Shown piece after piece: positions 10,799 to 19,996 of a DNA stretch of 64,000 nt. Below the pieces are notes generated by a model, which did no database searches, was not told the DNA's origin, and saw only the letters and a program-made list of their open reading frames with translations. Each line of letters opens with the position of its first letter. The first letter of the stretch is position 1. The DNA is from Paroedura picta (lineage: Eukaryota > Chordata > Lepidosauria > Squamata > Gekkonidae): positions 63,346,318 to 63,410,317 of the forward strand of contig NC_135372.1 in assembly GCF_049243985.1 (NCBI RefSeq), read 5' to 3'. The translations under genes were made by a program, and so were the position numbers.

Positions 10799-13700
10799 TC
10801 AGCAGCAACAGCAGCAGCAGCAGTTCCTCTTCCTCCAGTTCTAGTTCCAGGGTCAGCTCGGAGGTGAGCCACAAAATGTTTAGTTTGTCAAATGCCAACA
10901 CTGGTGGGATTTTGCTGTAGTTAGAAGTTGGGAGGGGCCATACAGGCTCAGTGCAGGATCAGTCTCAACTAGCATCCATGAAATGCTTTACACAGGAAAC
11001 AGTGCTAGAATGTCTAAGTGGATATGATTTGTTCATGTTTTCATTAACTTATGTGTCTTTGAACCTGATTAGATCATCCAGCCTGTTTATAGTAAAATGC
11101 ACATATGATACTTATATGCCATAGGTTGTTTTTTTTATTAAATACTGCAAAATAATTAGCAATTGTGTACTAACAGTAAAATATAAAATCAGAAAGAACA
11201 ATTAGGCAAATCTCCACAGGTCTAGTTAATTAAATATTTCGAATTGCCCTACTAAAGGTTTCGAGAGAACTACCTTGTAAGCACATTCTCTAGAATGGTT
11301 TTTGAATTAAGGAAGCTTTTATTCCTTATTCTTGCTTTGGGGGGCAAAGGGATGTGGAGGAGAGTTTCATGTCATGACCTAAGTGAACATAGAGGTTCAT
11401 GTGGAGAGCCAGAATGGATTAGTGATTAAAGTATCAGGACAGGACCTGACCCATGAAGCTTAGCTTGTGCCCTTGGGCCAGTCACTCCATCTTACCCCGT
11501 TCTACTGTACAGAGAAGGTACCGCATGCACTGGCCCTTGAGCTGCAGAGAAGAATGCACTCTGTGAAAATATCTGTTCCACTATATATTTCTGGTAAGGC
11601 CTTGGAGGAGGAGTGTGTCTCATGGCTTAAGTGCCACTAAGTGCTTCACACCCACTCAGGGCAGCTGTCCCGTCTCTGAGTGCCTCCTCCTCCTCCAACT
11701 GGCTTGCCTGTGTGTCCAGCAGCCAGCCAATCACCTTCCGTCCCCCACCCCTGACCATCCCCTCCTCCTTCCACTTCCCTCTGAGGCTTGGAGGTCCCTG
11801 CCGTGTGAGAGCTGCCCCTGCCAGTGAGTTCCCTAACAGCTGCCTGCAGGGGGAGGCCGTCCACAGAGTTCTTCCACTCCACCCCACCCCAATCTAGTGC
11901 CCATTGTATTCCTGAATACAACAGGCTTGGCCTCTGGTAATAAATAAAAAGGGAAAATATAATAAATAAAAATGTGACAAGGGTCTCAGATCTTTGTGCA
12001 GGAATTGAGGATCTTCTCTACTTCCTCCCCAGCAGTCCCTTCTGATCTTCGGAAAGATGATTCCTGAGTTATAATGGAATCTATGTGTAGTAATAGCCAT
12101 GCTGGTTAGTGAAGTATCATGAGGAGGTGAAAGGAGGTAGTAAAACTGTTGCCTCCTCCCTCTTCCATCAGTGGTGCTGTCCTGACGAAAGAGGCAGGGA
12201 AAGTGATATTGCATCCTTCCTACATCTCACTACAGCCCATTAGCCCACGTAGCCTATTACTCCACATGGGCATTGTATTTTGAGAATGGACATTTCTAGG
12301 TCAGAAATTACTACTTTAGGGGGGAGAAAGCAGGGATGATTCCTGATGATTCAATGCTTTCCACTAGTGGATCATTGCATCCAGTCTTATGTATTTAAGC
12401 ACTGATATTTTTTCACATAGGATATTGCTCATCTTGAAAGAATCCATGGCAGATTCCTTTTCTTTATATACTTACTTTAATTAAATATTAGCATCTTCTT
12501 AGCTGTTGGTTGAGTCCCTTGATAGTTAGAAGTTATGTATTAAGCATTGAAAGGACTGGCATTTTGGAAGGCTGAGAAAGGCAAGCTTTCCCTGAAAAAT
12601 CGCTTTCATTAAAAGTTTTAAACCCACAGACACTTATTTTTAAACTGAAACTATTTCAGTTATGCAGTTACTTTAACCAGTGTTGCAATCTAAAATAATG
12701 TTTTCCCTGTTCATTTTAGATCAATTCATTGAGAGAGCATAAAATACCATCCCTGCTTGCTATTTATCGTGTCATCTACACAAACGGTAGACAAAAAGGC
12801 TACCTGATGGTCGGGTATAAAGGTGAAGACATCTCTAGGCCCAAGATACAGTTCATTATGTCAAACATCACACAACCAAACAAGCCAACAGCCTTTATGG
12901 AAGCCGCAATTCTGAACCCTCACAAGGCCGTGGTGAGTCTCTTCACACCCCGTATGCTTTCAGACAGCATCCAGTCCAAAAGCACATTCAAAAGGCAATG
13001 ATACATGTAATAAACTTTTCAAACATCCTGCTGTGTCCCACAGGCTTTTGTGAAATTTGGCCAGAACTGCAAGCAATATGAGATGAAAGCCGTTGTTGAG
13101 ACTGGTTTGTACAAGTATCGTCCAGCTTTGCAAATGAAGGCTGACTATGCCCGAGTTCCTCGTAGCATGAAGTGGATTACAGAAATGTGAGTAAATGTAG
13201 ACATTTAAATCTTTGATTGATAAGGTGGCTGGTAGTGCCCAGAAGGAAAAGTATCAATTGATCTTTTCACACCTATGGTTGGAAGCACTGTGTTTGGTTT
13301 TCATTTTGCCTGGCTGCTGGTTCCTCCTGTGCCTGCTGCCACCCCCCAGACAATGAGATAACCAGGAGGGATGGGGAACAAGATGTCAGCCCACCCCCTC
13401 CTTCCTCTGCAGATGGGCAGGCCAGAGACAAAGACAAAGTCTTGTGCTAGAGAAAGCTCATTGGAGATGATTGTTTAAGCTCACGCAGAATGTCTTTACT
13501 ACCCTTGGAGACTATGGCCTGCCTTTTGCTTTTTTTCCCCTCCAGAATTTCTTCCACGTTCTCAGATATGGTTGACATTCTTGACCTCTCACAAGAAGTG
13601 CGCAGAAACCCCTCTGGCCAGGTTAAGATGATTACAATTCCAAGTACTGCAGCAAAGTATGACATCATTCTCAAGACACCACATGTGAGTTCTTTTGGCA

Positions 13701-16700
13701 TTACTTCCATAGTGGCTGGTCTGAAAGTACAAGTCTGAATGGATAGCAGAGTTCTGCTTCCTTAACCCTTTGTTTGTTTGTTTCACACACCCTCTGTTTG
13801 CTTTTCCAAAATCTGAAGGCATGGAACCATGCACATCAATGCTGGAATACATTAATGTATCTGTTTGTTTTGAGGATGTTCACGGATATTTTGCTGCAAT
13901 TTTTGGTATGGTGCAACTGGGCCAATAGAATTTAATTGACCTATAGCAGTGGTCCCCAACCTTTTTATCACTCACCGGGGACCACTCAATGCCTTTTACT
14001 GAGGCCCAGTGGGGGGGTAGTTTACTCCTCCACTCTCAACCACTCTCTGGTCGCTATGGTAATGTTTAAACATCCCTTCTAAATAAGATACAGACACGCC
14101 ACAACAATGAACATAAGGAACATTTTATTTTCACTCCTGAAAATATTCACTATTTTAACTCATGACAATGACAAATCAATGCTTACCCTGAGCTTGTTTC
14201 TCTGCAACGAGATAGTCCCATCTGGGAGTGATGGGAGACAATGACACCCAAAGTGTGTTGTAAAGGGCTGAGGGGGATGAAGTAAAGGGCCGGGGGGAGA
14301 AGGCGTCCTTCGGGGCCCACCTCCAATTAGTCGAAGGACCACATGTGGTCCGGGGCCCACAGGTTGGGGATCGCTAACCTATAGTACAAGATGATATAAT
14401 AGAGTTGAAGTGAAAAACTGCATAATGAAGAGGCTGAAGGGGATTGTGGGCTTCGCTTGAGTTACATCCTTATGTCTGTCTGATATGTCAATAGAAAAAT
14501 TGTGCTGAAGGAACGCTAGCTGTATTTAATTGCTCATTTTTTCCTCTTCCTTTACAGACACTCACCACTGTTTCAGATGTTCTGTTCCCATGGTCATTCT
14601 CTGAGGAAAGTCTTAACCCAGTCAAGCCACCACTAAACTTGCTAGAGTTGATCAGGGAACCTACCCACAAAGGTCAGTAGTTTACCAGCTCCATATGATG
14701 TAATCATTAAAAAGATATTCTCTCTTTTCATTTAGTTATACATGCATATATATGTATGTGTATACACCCCCCTGAGCCACATGACAGGGCAGTGTATAAA
14801 TTAAATAAATAACAATAAATGTATAAATAATCTAGAAAAATGTATTTCTTTGAACATACCAGCCTTTTTCACAATATCATGTTACTTTGAGTATAATAAA
14901 ATAAGACATTTCAGAAACAAATTTTTAAATCTAGTTTACTACTAGACATAAAGCCGACCAGTTAACATTATTTGTCCTGGAAGAATGAATGGGAAATATT
15001 AAAATTACTAAAAAATGATCTTACACAAAATGACTATAAAATGTGCACAGCTTTGCTCTCAGACCACAGATAATATATTCCTTGAAAAGTACTGTTCATT
15101 AGTTGTTTCATAAATGCAAAAATATTTCCTTCCCTGTTATTAGGTGTTTGTTCAGTGTATCGTAATAATCTTACAACCTTTACTGGAGCTGAAATCCAAG
15201 CCCTTCTCGTTCCAAATTGCCCTCTGATCTTGGCTAAGTATCGTTGTGAGCGTACGCATTTCTCTGTGATGATGGTGCAGCAGTCCAGCGATGATTTCAC
15301 AAAAGCCCTTATATTTGAAGGTCCAGAACGGTAAGTAGAGCTAATCTTTGTACATCAATACAGTAATCCAGTTCGGTGAAAGGGTGTGAAGAAAAGTTTC
15401 AGCCTCTTAATGCAGAAGCTGTAAGTGGCAAGAAAGGCTCCTATATTTCTAGCAATTTATAGAATGTATAAAATATAGCTGGTCAGAAGGATACTTGCAA
15501 AGAGTGACTAGATAATGTATTAAAATAGATTCCTATAGAAGGACAATTTCTATAAAGAAATTTTAACAACTGCCTGTAAAATTGTTAGGGATCCTTTTTC
15601 GTCCTCCCCTATATTCCATTTTTTTTTACTGGATTTGTTACACTCTCTGTAGTTCAGCATCTGCTGACTGTGACATCCCATTCTCGAATTGGGATATTGG
15701 CATTAGGATTTATGTGATGTATTATACTGTTCCTGTTTCATTGTTCTTTAATTTGTGCAATGCAGTTTTATTGCACTGTTCACAGCGTACACCGCCATGT
15801 GTTCATTGCATTGCCTTTTAGAACTCTAATCTGCCTTGAGTCTCAATGAGAAAGGGGGACAACAATGTAGATAAATAATTAAGAAAAGCACACAATTTGA
15901 TCATACCAACTGATTTGAACAGAAACAGTATTCTCACATCTCATGTATATCCAGTCAGTTCAAGCCACTATAATGATGTGTTTGTTACTGTCTTTGATCT
16001 TTGCATGTTTCTGCATAGTAGAGTGTTTCTTAACATATACAAACAGTTCTCTGGATTTCTGAAACTTATTATACAATATTTTTTTAAAAAACTGGACCGT
16101 ACAGGGACATGATTTGACTTGAGTTATATCCTTGGCTCTGTCAAAGTGAGCAATTTCACTCAGTGCTCAATAGCAACACAGCACAAAGGTCTATTATGCA
16201 CGGCCACTGAAACGGCGGCATGGAGAATGCGGAGGAGGAATAAGCAAAGCAAACCACTTACACACGAGATGGAACGCAATGGCAGCAAAACCCAGATTAT
16301 GCACGCGGCTACTCCGGAGTCGCTTCTGATTGTGCCCTGGTCCCGGGAAGCTCCACTTTCTTCCGCATCTCGCTAACGCTGCTTTTTTGGTGGCATACAT
16401 TGACTCTGTGCCCGGTTGCCACCTGCAGCATGCATAATTGGTGATCTTAGCCGCCGCCATTCCACCATTTATTTGTTGAGTGGACTCTGTGCATAATGGG
16501 CCAAAGAAAGGCACCTTGGGTTTGGATTCTAAGCCTTGCTGTAGCCCTTCTTTATTTGTTGTGAGGTAGTTCTCTGTTGCACAGTGTTTCCCTTTGGTGC
16601 TCGGTGGTTTTTAGCTCCTTGAAGGATGTTGTGTAAGTCAACAGTCCTAGTGCTGGAGGAATACTCTGTGCAGTAGAGGAATGCTGCCACAGAGCTGCAT

Positions 16701-18681
16701 AAGAAAGGCTTAGGAACCCATTTTTAATTGAACCCTACAAGAGCAGAAATATGCTGGAGGCTTTCTTCCAGTGGAAGATTCATTACTAAATGGGAAAGAA
16801 ACCACTGGATCTGGCCCACTATGTGGCACATAATAACAGTCTGACTGTCTTGTCTCTTTCTCGAAAGCTGTGATTTGTGATCACAGCAGATTAACTCCCC
16901 TTTTTTCTTTATTTTTTTTATTAGAAAAATTAAATTGTCACTGAAAGATGGAGCCTACCAAATTGAAATCAATGGGGTTGTAGTTCCTCTGACATCTGTT
17001 CCACACCACCTCAGACATGGTACGTAGAAGGGCGTAGCTGCTACCTTTTAGCTCAGAGGCCGCTGAATGTGCCTGTACTGTAGAAGCAGCAGGGGATGGG
17101 GGGGGGGGAGCAGGCCTGCCCTGACCCTGCCTCACTTGCTACAGATGCTTCCCCCCTCCTGTTCCCTTTACTACATTGACACTGCTGATATAATGACAAT
17201 TGTACTGGGCCCCCTGCCCACTTCTCTCTTCCAAACTGAGCTATGGAGCAAAGCCACAGCGCAACTTGGCTGTGAAAGAAATAAGCTAAAAGGGTGGCAC
17301 CGGCTTGGGGGGGGGGGGCTAAAGGGAGGAGGGATTGTAGGGCTTAGCTCTGAAGTTTCAAAGGCTTCCCACCCTGTACTGACTACAGGTCAAGCATCAA
17401 CATGGATACTTGGCCTTCAACCCTTGAGCTGGATCAAAGGATATTCCCTCCTTTGTCTGATTTAAAGGGGGAGAAAGTTCAGTAAAAACAGAGGGGGCCT
17501 CCTGCTGTCTGCAGGGGGAATAATCCCTGTCTGGAAGTAGCCATAGATGGAGCAGTATGTTCCAAGGTTTGAACAAGATCATTGGGAGACCAAACCTCAC
17601 CAACATCAATGTAAAAAACAGCTCTCTTGAAAAAAATTAATCATGCTCCAACTGAGGATTAGAAAATGGTAGCTAAAATGTTTTTATAAATCTCAACAAG
17701 TTATTGATGCCTCCTCACTTATGAAAAAGATACCTCAGAAAGGTTTTACACACTGGAATATTCAATATATCAAGGACAATAGTTTAATCCAAGAAACCTT
17801 TTATTAGTTTGATTTGTCTGTTCCCTCCTCTTTTCAGAGAAAATATCATTTTTTTTTTTATTTTACAGGTGAATCCATTCTCATCGTAGAAAGAAATGGT
17901 CAACTTATACTCAAGGCTTATGATGCAGTAACTTGCTACTATGATGGACATAATATCACGGTATTTTTCTCTCTACAATGAATGTTTTCAGGATTGCAAA
18001 ATGATTGCAAAGTAGAAAGCAAATCTGTGCTTACCTGTCTTTTTATCAGAACAAATTATCCGCCCTAGCTGACAATGGGAAATGCTGGGAAAACTCACTC
18101 AAATCCTTTGCTTATTCAAATCAACAGAACCTGTCTTGAATTCAGATGTTTTTCTTTGCTAGGCTAAAGAATATTGTTGCTAAACTTCAGTCAATTTTGA
18201 GAGGCATCTGCTTTCATGTATGGTCGAAACCAGTATGCCACCTTCCAGCTCAGAGAACAGCAAAGAGGTGGCATTCTGGCAACCCCCCCCAACAGTTATG
18301 TGCCAGATGCAGGGCAATAGTCTTTGGAGGAGTTGTCTAGCCTCTGGTTTGGCAAAACAAACTCAGTATCCTATAAGCCATTTTCAATTTTTACTATTGG
18401 CAAAACATGAAATAGTTTTGTCTTTGTTTTCCTGAAGCTTGCAGCAGACTCCAACAAAATGCAAGGACAACTGCAAGGGTTATGTGGGCAATTTGATGGT
18501 GAGGAATTCCAAACTCCAAGTGGATACGTAGCCAAAAACCTCTTGAGCTTTGTTCAGTCTTGGGTGCACACCGAGGGACCCTGTGAAGGAGGTAAATACA
18601 TTCTGATAACTTAAAAAAAAAATCTTATTTCCTTGCTAAGTTAACCAGCATCAAGATAAGTCATTCTAGAAATGTCAGTAA

Positions 18682-18729
<48 letters not shown>

Positions 18730-19814
18730 TCAATTTTTCCAATAGGGGATAAGTTTATTGAACTCTGGGAGAGGTACTATATAAAAGCCTCTAGTCTTCC
18801 AACTGGTATTGAACGATTTCTGCTTCTCCTGTTGCAGACTGCAACCTGCGGCACTCACATGTGAAACTTGATCATACGATTAATTACCTGGGTGAACAAT
18901 CAGAATGCTTCACTGTTCAGCCTGTGCTGCAGTGTCGTGCGGACTGCTTAGCAACAGCTACCACTGCCATTCCAGTGGCTCTGCATTGTCTGCCAGCTGG
19001 TGAGTTAATGTAATATCTATTTCCTTGGGGTACCAAGAAGAATTTATTCTAGCAATCTTGAACATGGGGCATAAAGCAAACCTTGTATTTGAACAGAAAA
19101 TTAAGGAAGCATCTTCCTGTGCTAATGATTGGTTTAAAAAATTGAGCTTAGTATGACGATTGTGACTTTGCATTAGTCATCCAAAAGGTGCATAACTTAA
19201 CACTTTTTGGGGTTTTGTTTTAACTGCTAGAAGCAGGATTGACTTTGTGCAGCAGGTGGATCAGGATTTCCCAAATCAAACTAGAAACCAAGGGGTGGGT
19301 ATTAACTGGAAAAAAAAGATAAAAATACCAAAAATACTCTGCATCCAAACTCTACCTAGAACCACAGAGCAGTTGTATACATCCTTCTAAGGCACTACAA
19401 ATCCCATGTTTTTGCCATGATGCAGCAGAAAGTTTTCTAGCACCTCACCACCATAAGCTGCTGATGGACATGAATGAGTTAACAGCAGTTCTGAGCACAT
19501 GGAAAGTCCAGTTCTAAGTCTTCTTAGTCTGGAGTCCTACTGACTATGTTTAGGCGCCCATCCTGAATTGGATATGTATCCTGCTGATTCTATGTGAATT
19601 TGACCTGTGTAATACATTTTAGACGAAAACATAAAAATGCTTTTCCAACTTTCAGGGTTTCCATTCTTATAGCTTTTTCATTTTGTTGTCTCCAGGCTCC
19701 ACAACAAACTTACTTGATACACAGACGAGACTAGACCTGAAGTCTGAAGATCTGGAACATCTGGTTGAAGTTCATAGGTCGTGCTCTTGTAAAAATCGAC
19801 GATGTGCCTCATAA
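940..19814 (+). CDS. VTG2: vitellogenin, C-terminal two thirds (23 exons; 5' part outside window)
   Basis: Egg-yolk precursor, normally made in the liver under oestrogen, secreted, taken up by the oocyte and cut into lipovitellins and phosvitin. Exons: 940-1064, 1652-1741, 1835-2021, 3922-4009, 4138-4323, 4580-4715, 5512-5722, 5819-5943, 6267-6728, 7557-7700, 8862-8906, 9565-9699, 10528-10863, 12720-12932, 13044-13186, 13546-13684, 14558-14672, 15144-15330, 16925-17019, 17869-17960, 18438-18591, 18838-18999, 19696-19814. Every junction is GT/AG and all phases agree, giving 1,228 residues plus a stop (TAA 19812-19814). Domain order is end of lipovitellin heavy chain, serine-rich phosvitin, lipovitellin light chain, type D von Willebrand domain, short cysteine-rich tail. 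Full vitellogenins are about 1,700-1,900 residues, so the N-terminal receptor-binding domain lies upstream. The symbol rests on position beside CTBS, where amniotes carry the VTG2/VTG3 pair; VTG3 is not excluded. Confidence 0.93.
2207..2414 (+). repeat. 5S rRNA-derived SINE with 11-bp target repeats
   Basis: The left part resembles the 3' half of 5S rRNA, including the internal-promoter region (GTACTTGAGTGGGAGACCAC at about 2271-2290). The body carries GGCAATGATAAACCACC and an end like TCACTATAAGTTGACTGC. It is flanked by the same 11 bases, AAATGTCACTT, at 2196-2206 and 2415-2425, so the limits are precise. It lies in the vitellogenin intron 2022-3921. Confidence 0.8.
2426..2882. other. intronic sequence, nothing recognised
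   Basis: Part of the vitellogenin intron 2022-3921 between two SINEs. I see no exon, no repeat family I know and no inverted ends. Confidence 0.35.
2883..3410 (-). repeat. tRNA-derived SINE, minus strand, split by an unrelated insert
   Basis: 2883-2985 holds the 3' end of the squamate tRNA-SINE (AGAAGAAG tail, then the reverse of AAGCCATTCTGAAA) and about 3235-3410 holds its tRNA-like head (reverse of GTAGTTGTTAAGAGC and GGTTTGATTCCCC). Between them lie about 250 bp of other sequence. At 3181-3210 this insert includes a tandem AAAGGT run plus ATCCCCTGTGC, which is the tail of a second SINE family seen whole at 26098 and 54288. Confidence 0.65.
3540..3815 (-). repeat. tRNA-derived SINE, minus strand, near full length
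   Basis: Minus-strand copy of the same family as 31077, 32193 and 47143. The head reads GTAGTGGTTAGGAGTGCAGA (3787-3806 reversed) with a B-box-like GGTTCGAATC. A middle part with GCCAGCTGGGTGACCTTGG follows, and the 3' end has a TTCTTCTTC tail (reverse of 3540-3551). It lies in the vitellogenin intron 2022-3921. Confidence 0.8.
4889..4917 (+). repeat. short CCTGG tandem repeat
   Basis: About five tandem copies of a TGGCC/CCTGG unit inside the vitellogenin intron 4716-5511. The rest of this intron is AT-rich with nothing recognisable. Confidence 0.7.
5512..5943 (+). CDS. VTG2: vitellogenin exons just before phosvitin
   Basis: Two exons (5512-5722 and 5819-5943; phases 0-1 and 1-0). The peptide INRKGRRNAFLSKAMKMITG-EHEFTMEILPG corresponds to the vitellogenin block usually reading SRNAAF - GEHE - LxP. 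VQTVELEYDKSARVPDRTME matches the block that reads ...IELQAGPRAASKM... in chicken. The usual cysteine-containing start of this block looks diverged. The second exon ends in phase 0, which sets the frame of the whole phosvitin region. Confidence 0.85.
6267..6728 (+). CDS. VTG2: phosvitin exon 1: TCC-coded polyserine plus repeat module
   Basis: 154 codons, phase 0 at both ends. It starts VSRKAQKKVPSNKKHMPRS. A run of 26 uninterrupted serines follows (6366-6443), nearly all TCC, then a second serine stretch, an acidic/basic linker (EGRGVRSQEDITESSNEGV) and a final module with AGC/AGT serines, two cysteines and a TRR end (NGRSCSSSDTGSCEEGQRST). Serines here are the expected sites of heavy phosphorylation for calcium and iron binding in yolk. 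The TCC triplet run is a good candidate for length variation. Long acidic or leucine-rich frames on the opposite strand are shadows of this run. Confidence 0.88.
6650..7556 (+). repeat. phosvitin exon-intron module, copy 1
   Basis: 3' part of phosvitin exon 1 plus the whole 828-bp intron 6729-7556. The same sequence recurs at 7622-8497 (offset 972) and 9621-10527 (offset 2971). Compared by eye, copies 1 and 3 differ in the intron at about one position, while copy 2 differs at about eight. Confidence 0.92.
7557..7700 (+). CDS. VTG2: phosvitin exon 2 (duplicated module)
   Basis: 48 codons, phase 0-0. It opens EIKQEGPASGNRRPASRG, continues with a short AGC/AGT serine run, then the same ending as exon 1 (NGRSCSSSDTGSCEEGQRST-RR). 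Acceptor TTTTGATAG and donor CGG|GTAAAA equal those of the other copies, so the exon adds 48 residues without shifting frame. No transcript evidence is available, but nothing in the sequence would prevent its use. Confidence 0.82.
7622..8497 (+). repeat. phosvitin exon-intron module, copy 2
   Basis: End of exon 2 plus intron from 7701. It matches copy 1 until 8497 and then diverges abruptly: copies 1 and 3 continue with an A-run and the acceptor of the next exon, whereas copy 2 runs into 1 kb of single-copy sequence holding the mini-exon 8862-8906. Confidence 0.9.
8862..8906 (+). CDS. VTG2: phosvitin mini-exon of 15 codons
   Basis: Small candidate exon, phase 0-0, peptide QHSGNRHASPHVELK. 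It is preceded by a strong pyrimidine tract ending TTTTTTTCTAAG and followed by donor AAG|GTAAGA. Support is only the splice signals, the open frame and the compatible phase. It lies outside the duplicated module, so it may be the original next exon before the module was copied. Confidence 0.6.
8907..9564. other. single-copy intron between duplicated modules
   Basis: Unlike its neighbours, this 658-bp intron is not part of the triplicated module until about 9544, where the shared acceptor region (GCACTTTGTTGTTTTG) begins. No repeat recognised. Confidence 0.6.
9565..9699 (+). CDS. VTG2: phosvitin exon 3 (duplicated module)
   Basis: 45 codons, phase 0-0. It opens EIKQEEPASGNRRPARRG, then five serines and the shared end with two cysteines and TRR. 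It differs from exon 2 by a shorter serine run and a few codons. Acceptor TTTTGGTAG has one base changed from exons 2 and 4. Confidence 0.82.
9621..10527 (+). repeat. phosvitin exon-intron module, copy 3
   Basis: End of exon 3 plus intron 9700-10527 (828 bp, same length as copy 1). It is nearly identical to copy 1; the one difference I see is CACTATCACG in copy 1 against CACCATCACG here. It leads into phosvitin exon 4 through the same acceptor as copy 1 into exon 2. Confidence 0.92.
10528..10863 (+). CDS. VTG2: phosvitin exon 4: AGC-coded polyserine
   Basis: 112 codons, phase 0-0. It starts with the shared EIKQEEPASGNRRPASHG, then runs of up to 12 serines coded by AGC/AGT and punctuated by RSKG, KG, KD and KV, and ends SSSRVSSE. 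This is the classic phosvitin pattern of serine blocks split by single basic residues. TCC/TCT codons appear only in the last part. Alanine and leucine runs in other frames over this segment are shadows. Confidence 0.9.
11403..11545 (+). repeat. tRNA-derived SINE fragment
   Basis: GAGAGCCAGAATGGATTAGTG-like head, then CCCTTGGGCCAGTCACTC in the middle. This is the same general plan as the better preserved copy at 60415-60650. It is a decayed copy in the vitellogenin intron 10864-12719. Confidence 0.5.
11572..11937 (+). mobile_element. short non-autonomous Helitron-like element, copy 1
   Basis: Starts TCTGTTCCAC and ends with a 13-bp-stem hairpin (11899-11926, GCCCATTGTATTC/GAATACAACAGGC) followed by TTGGCCTCTGG. 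It is flanked by host A on the left and T on the right. Helitrons begin TC, end in CTRR after a hairpin, and insert between A and T without target duplication. The element is 366 bp with no coding potential. A second copy of the same family is at 50418-50794. Confidence 0.75.
12720..15330 (+). CDS. VTG2: vitellogenin exons: lipovitellin light chain
   Basis: Five exons (12720-12932, 13044-13186, 13546-13684, 14558-14672, 15144-15330). The peptide starts INSLREHKIPSLLAIYRVIY-TNGRQKGYLMVGYKG, the hallmark after phosvitin in amniote vitellogenins. It continues with KADYARVPRSMKWITEI and then GVCSVYRNNLTTFTGAE, CERTHFSVMM and SSDDFTKALIFEG, which open the type D domain region. All splice sites are canonical and the phases join. 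Confidence 0.93.
13947..14376 (+). mobile_element. non-autonomous hAT-type element, copy A
   Basis: Terminal inverted repeats CAGTGGTCCCCAACC and the reverse end GGTTGGGGATCGCTA. Perfect 8-bp target repeats ACCTATAG lie at 13939-13946 and 14377-14384. It is 430 bp with no transposase and sits in the vitellogenin intron 13685-14557. It is very similar to 33084-33516; orientation is arbitrary. Confidence 0.88.
15640..15870 (+). repeat. possible LINE 3'-tail fragment
   Basis: Ends with CTGCCTTGAGTCTCAATGAG, then GGGGGACAACAATGTAGATAA-like sequence. This resembles the CTGAGCC...GGTATAAAT tails of L2-type LINEs in this window. It is a weak match inside the vitellogenin intron 15331-16924. Confidence 0.3.
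16188..16503. mobile_element. short inverted-repeat DNA element (MITE), family unknown
   Basis: Ends GGTCTATTATGCACGG and, inverted, GGCCCATTATGCACAG (13 of 16 match). It is flanked by AAA on both sides, which fits a 3-bp target repeat. GC-rich core of 316 bp in the vitellogenin intron 15331-16924. ATTATGCAC also recurs inside. The family is unknown; PIF/Harbinger-type would fit a 3-bp duplication. Confidence 0.55.
16925..18591 (+). CDS. VTG2: vitellogenin exons: von Willebrand factor type D domain
   Basis: Exons 16925-17019, 17869-17960 and 18438-18591. Key motifs are KDGAYQIEINGVVVPL, DAVTCYYDGHNITLAADSN and LQGLCGQFDGEEFQTPSG. GLCG is the GL/ICG motif of the family. The DGxR motif expected 15-20 residues upstream appears as DGHN. 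It ends SFVQSWVHTEGPCEG. Confidence 0.93.
18682..18727 (+). repeat. TTA microsatellite
   Basis: About 15 tandem TTA/ATT units in the vitellogenin intron 18592-18837. Confidence 0.95.
18838..19814 (+). CDS. VTG2: vitellogenin last two exons and stop
   Basis: Exons 18838-18999 (phase 1-1; CNLRHSHVKLDHTINYLGEQ, then SECFTVQPVLQCRADCLA) and 19696-19814. The final peptide ends VHRSCSCKNRRCAS followed by TAA, the cysteine-rich tail typical of vitellogenins. It is intact. Confidence 0.92.
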
Positions 19815-19996
19815 GTTTCTGCCCCAGCAAATTAGAAACCTATAGTGTTGTTTGCAGTCAGGATTTTCATTCCAGGCAGCTGCACAAATGTTAATTTAAG
19901 TATTTTAAAAGTCTGAAGAAATCTGACCTTGTAAAGAAAGTCAAACCATATCCTTGTAGAAACAAGGTTAACTATTAATGAAATATATGATTTCCT

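Noticed and set aside
10290-10901. 203-codon minus-strand leucine-rich frame and alanine-rich frames over phosvitin exon 4
   Set aside because: Triplet CAG/AGC repeats are open in all frames; the serine frame alone has matching splice sites, phase and family context.
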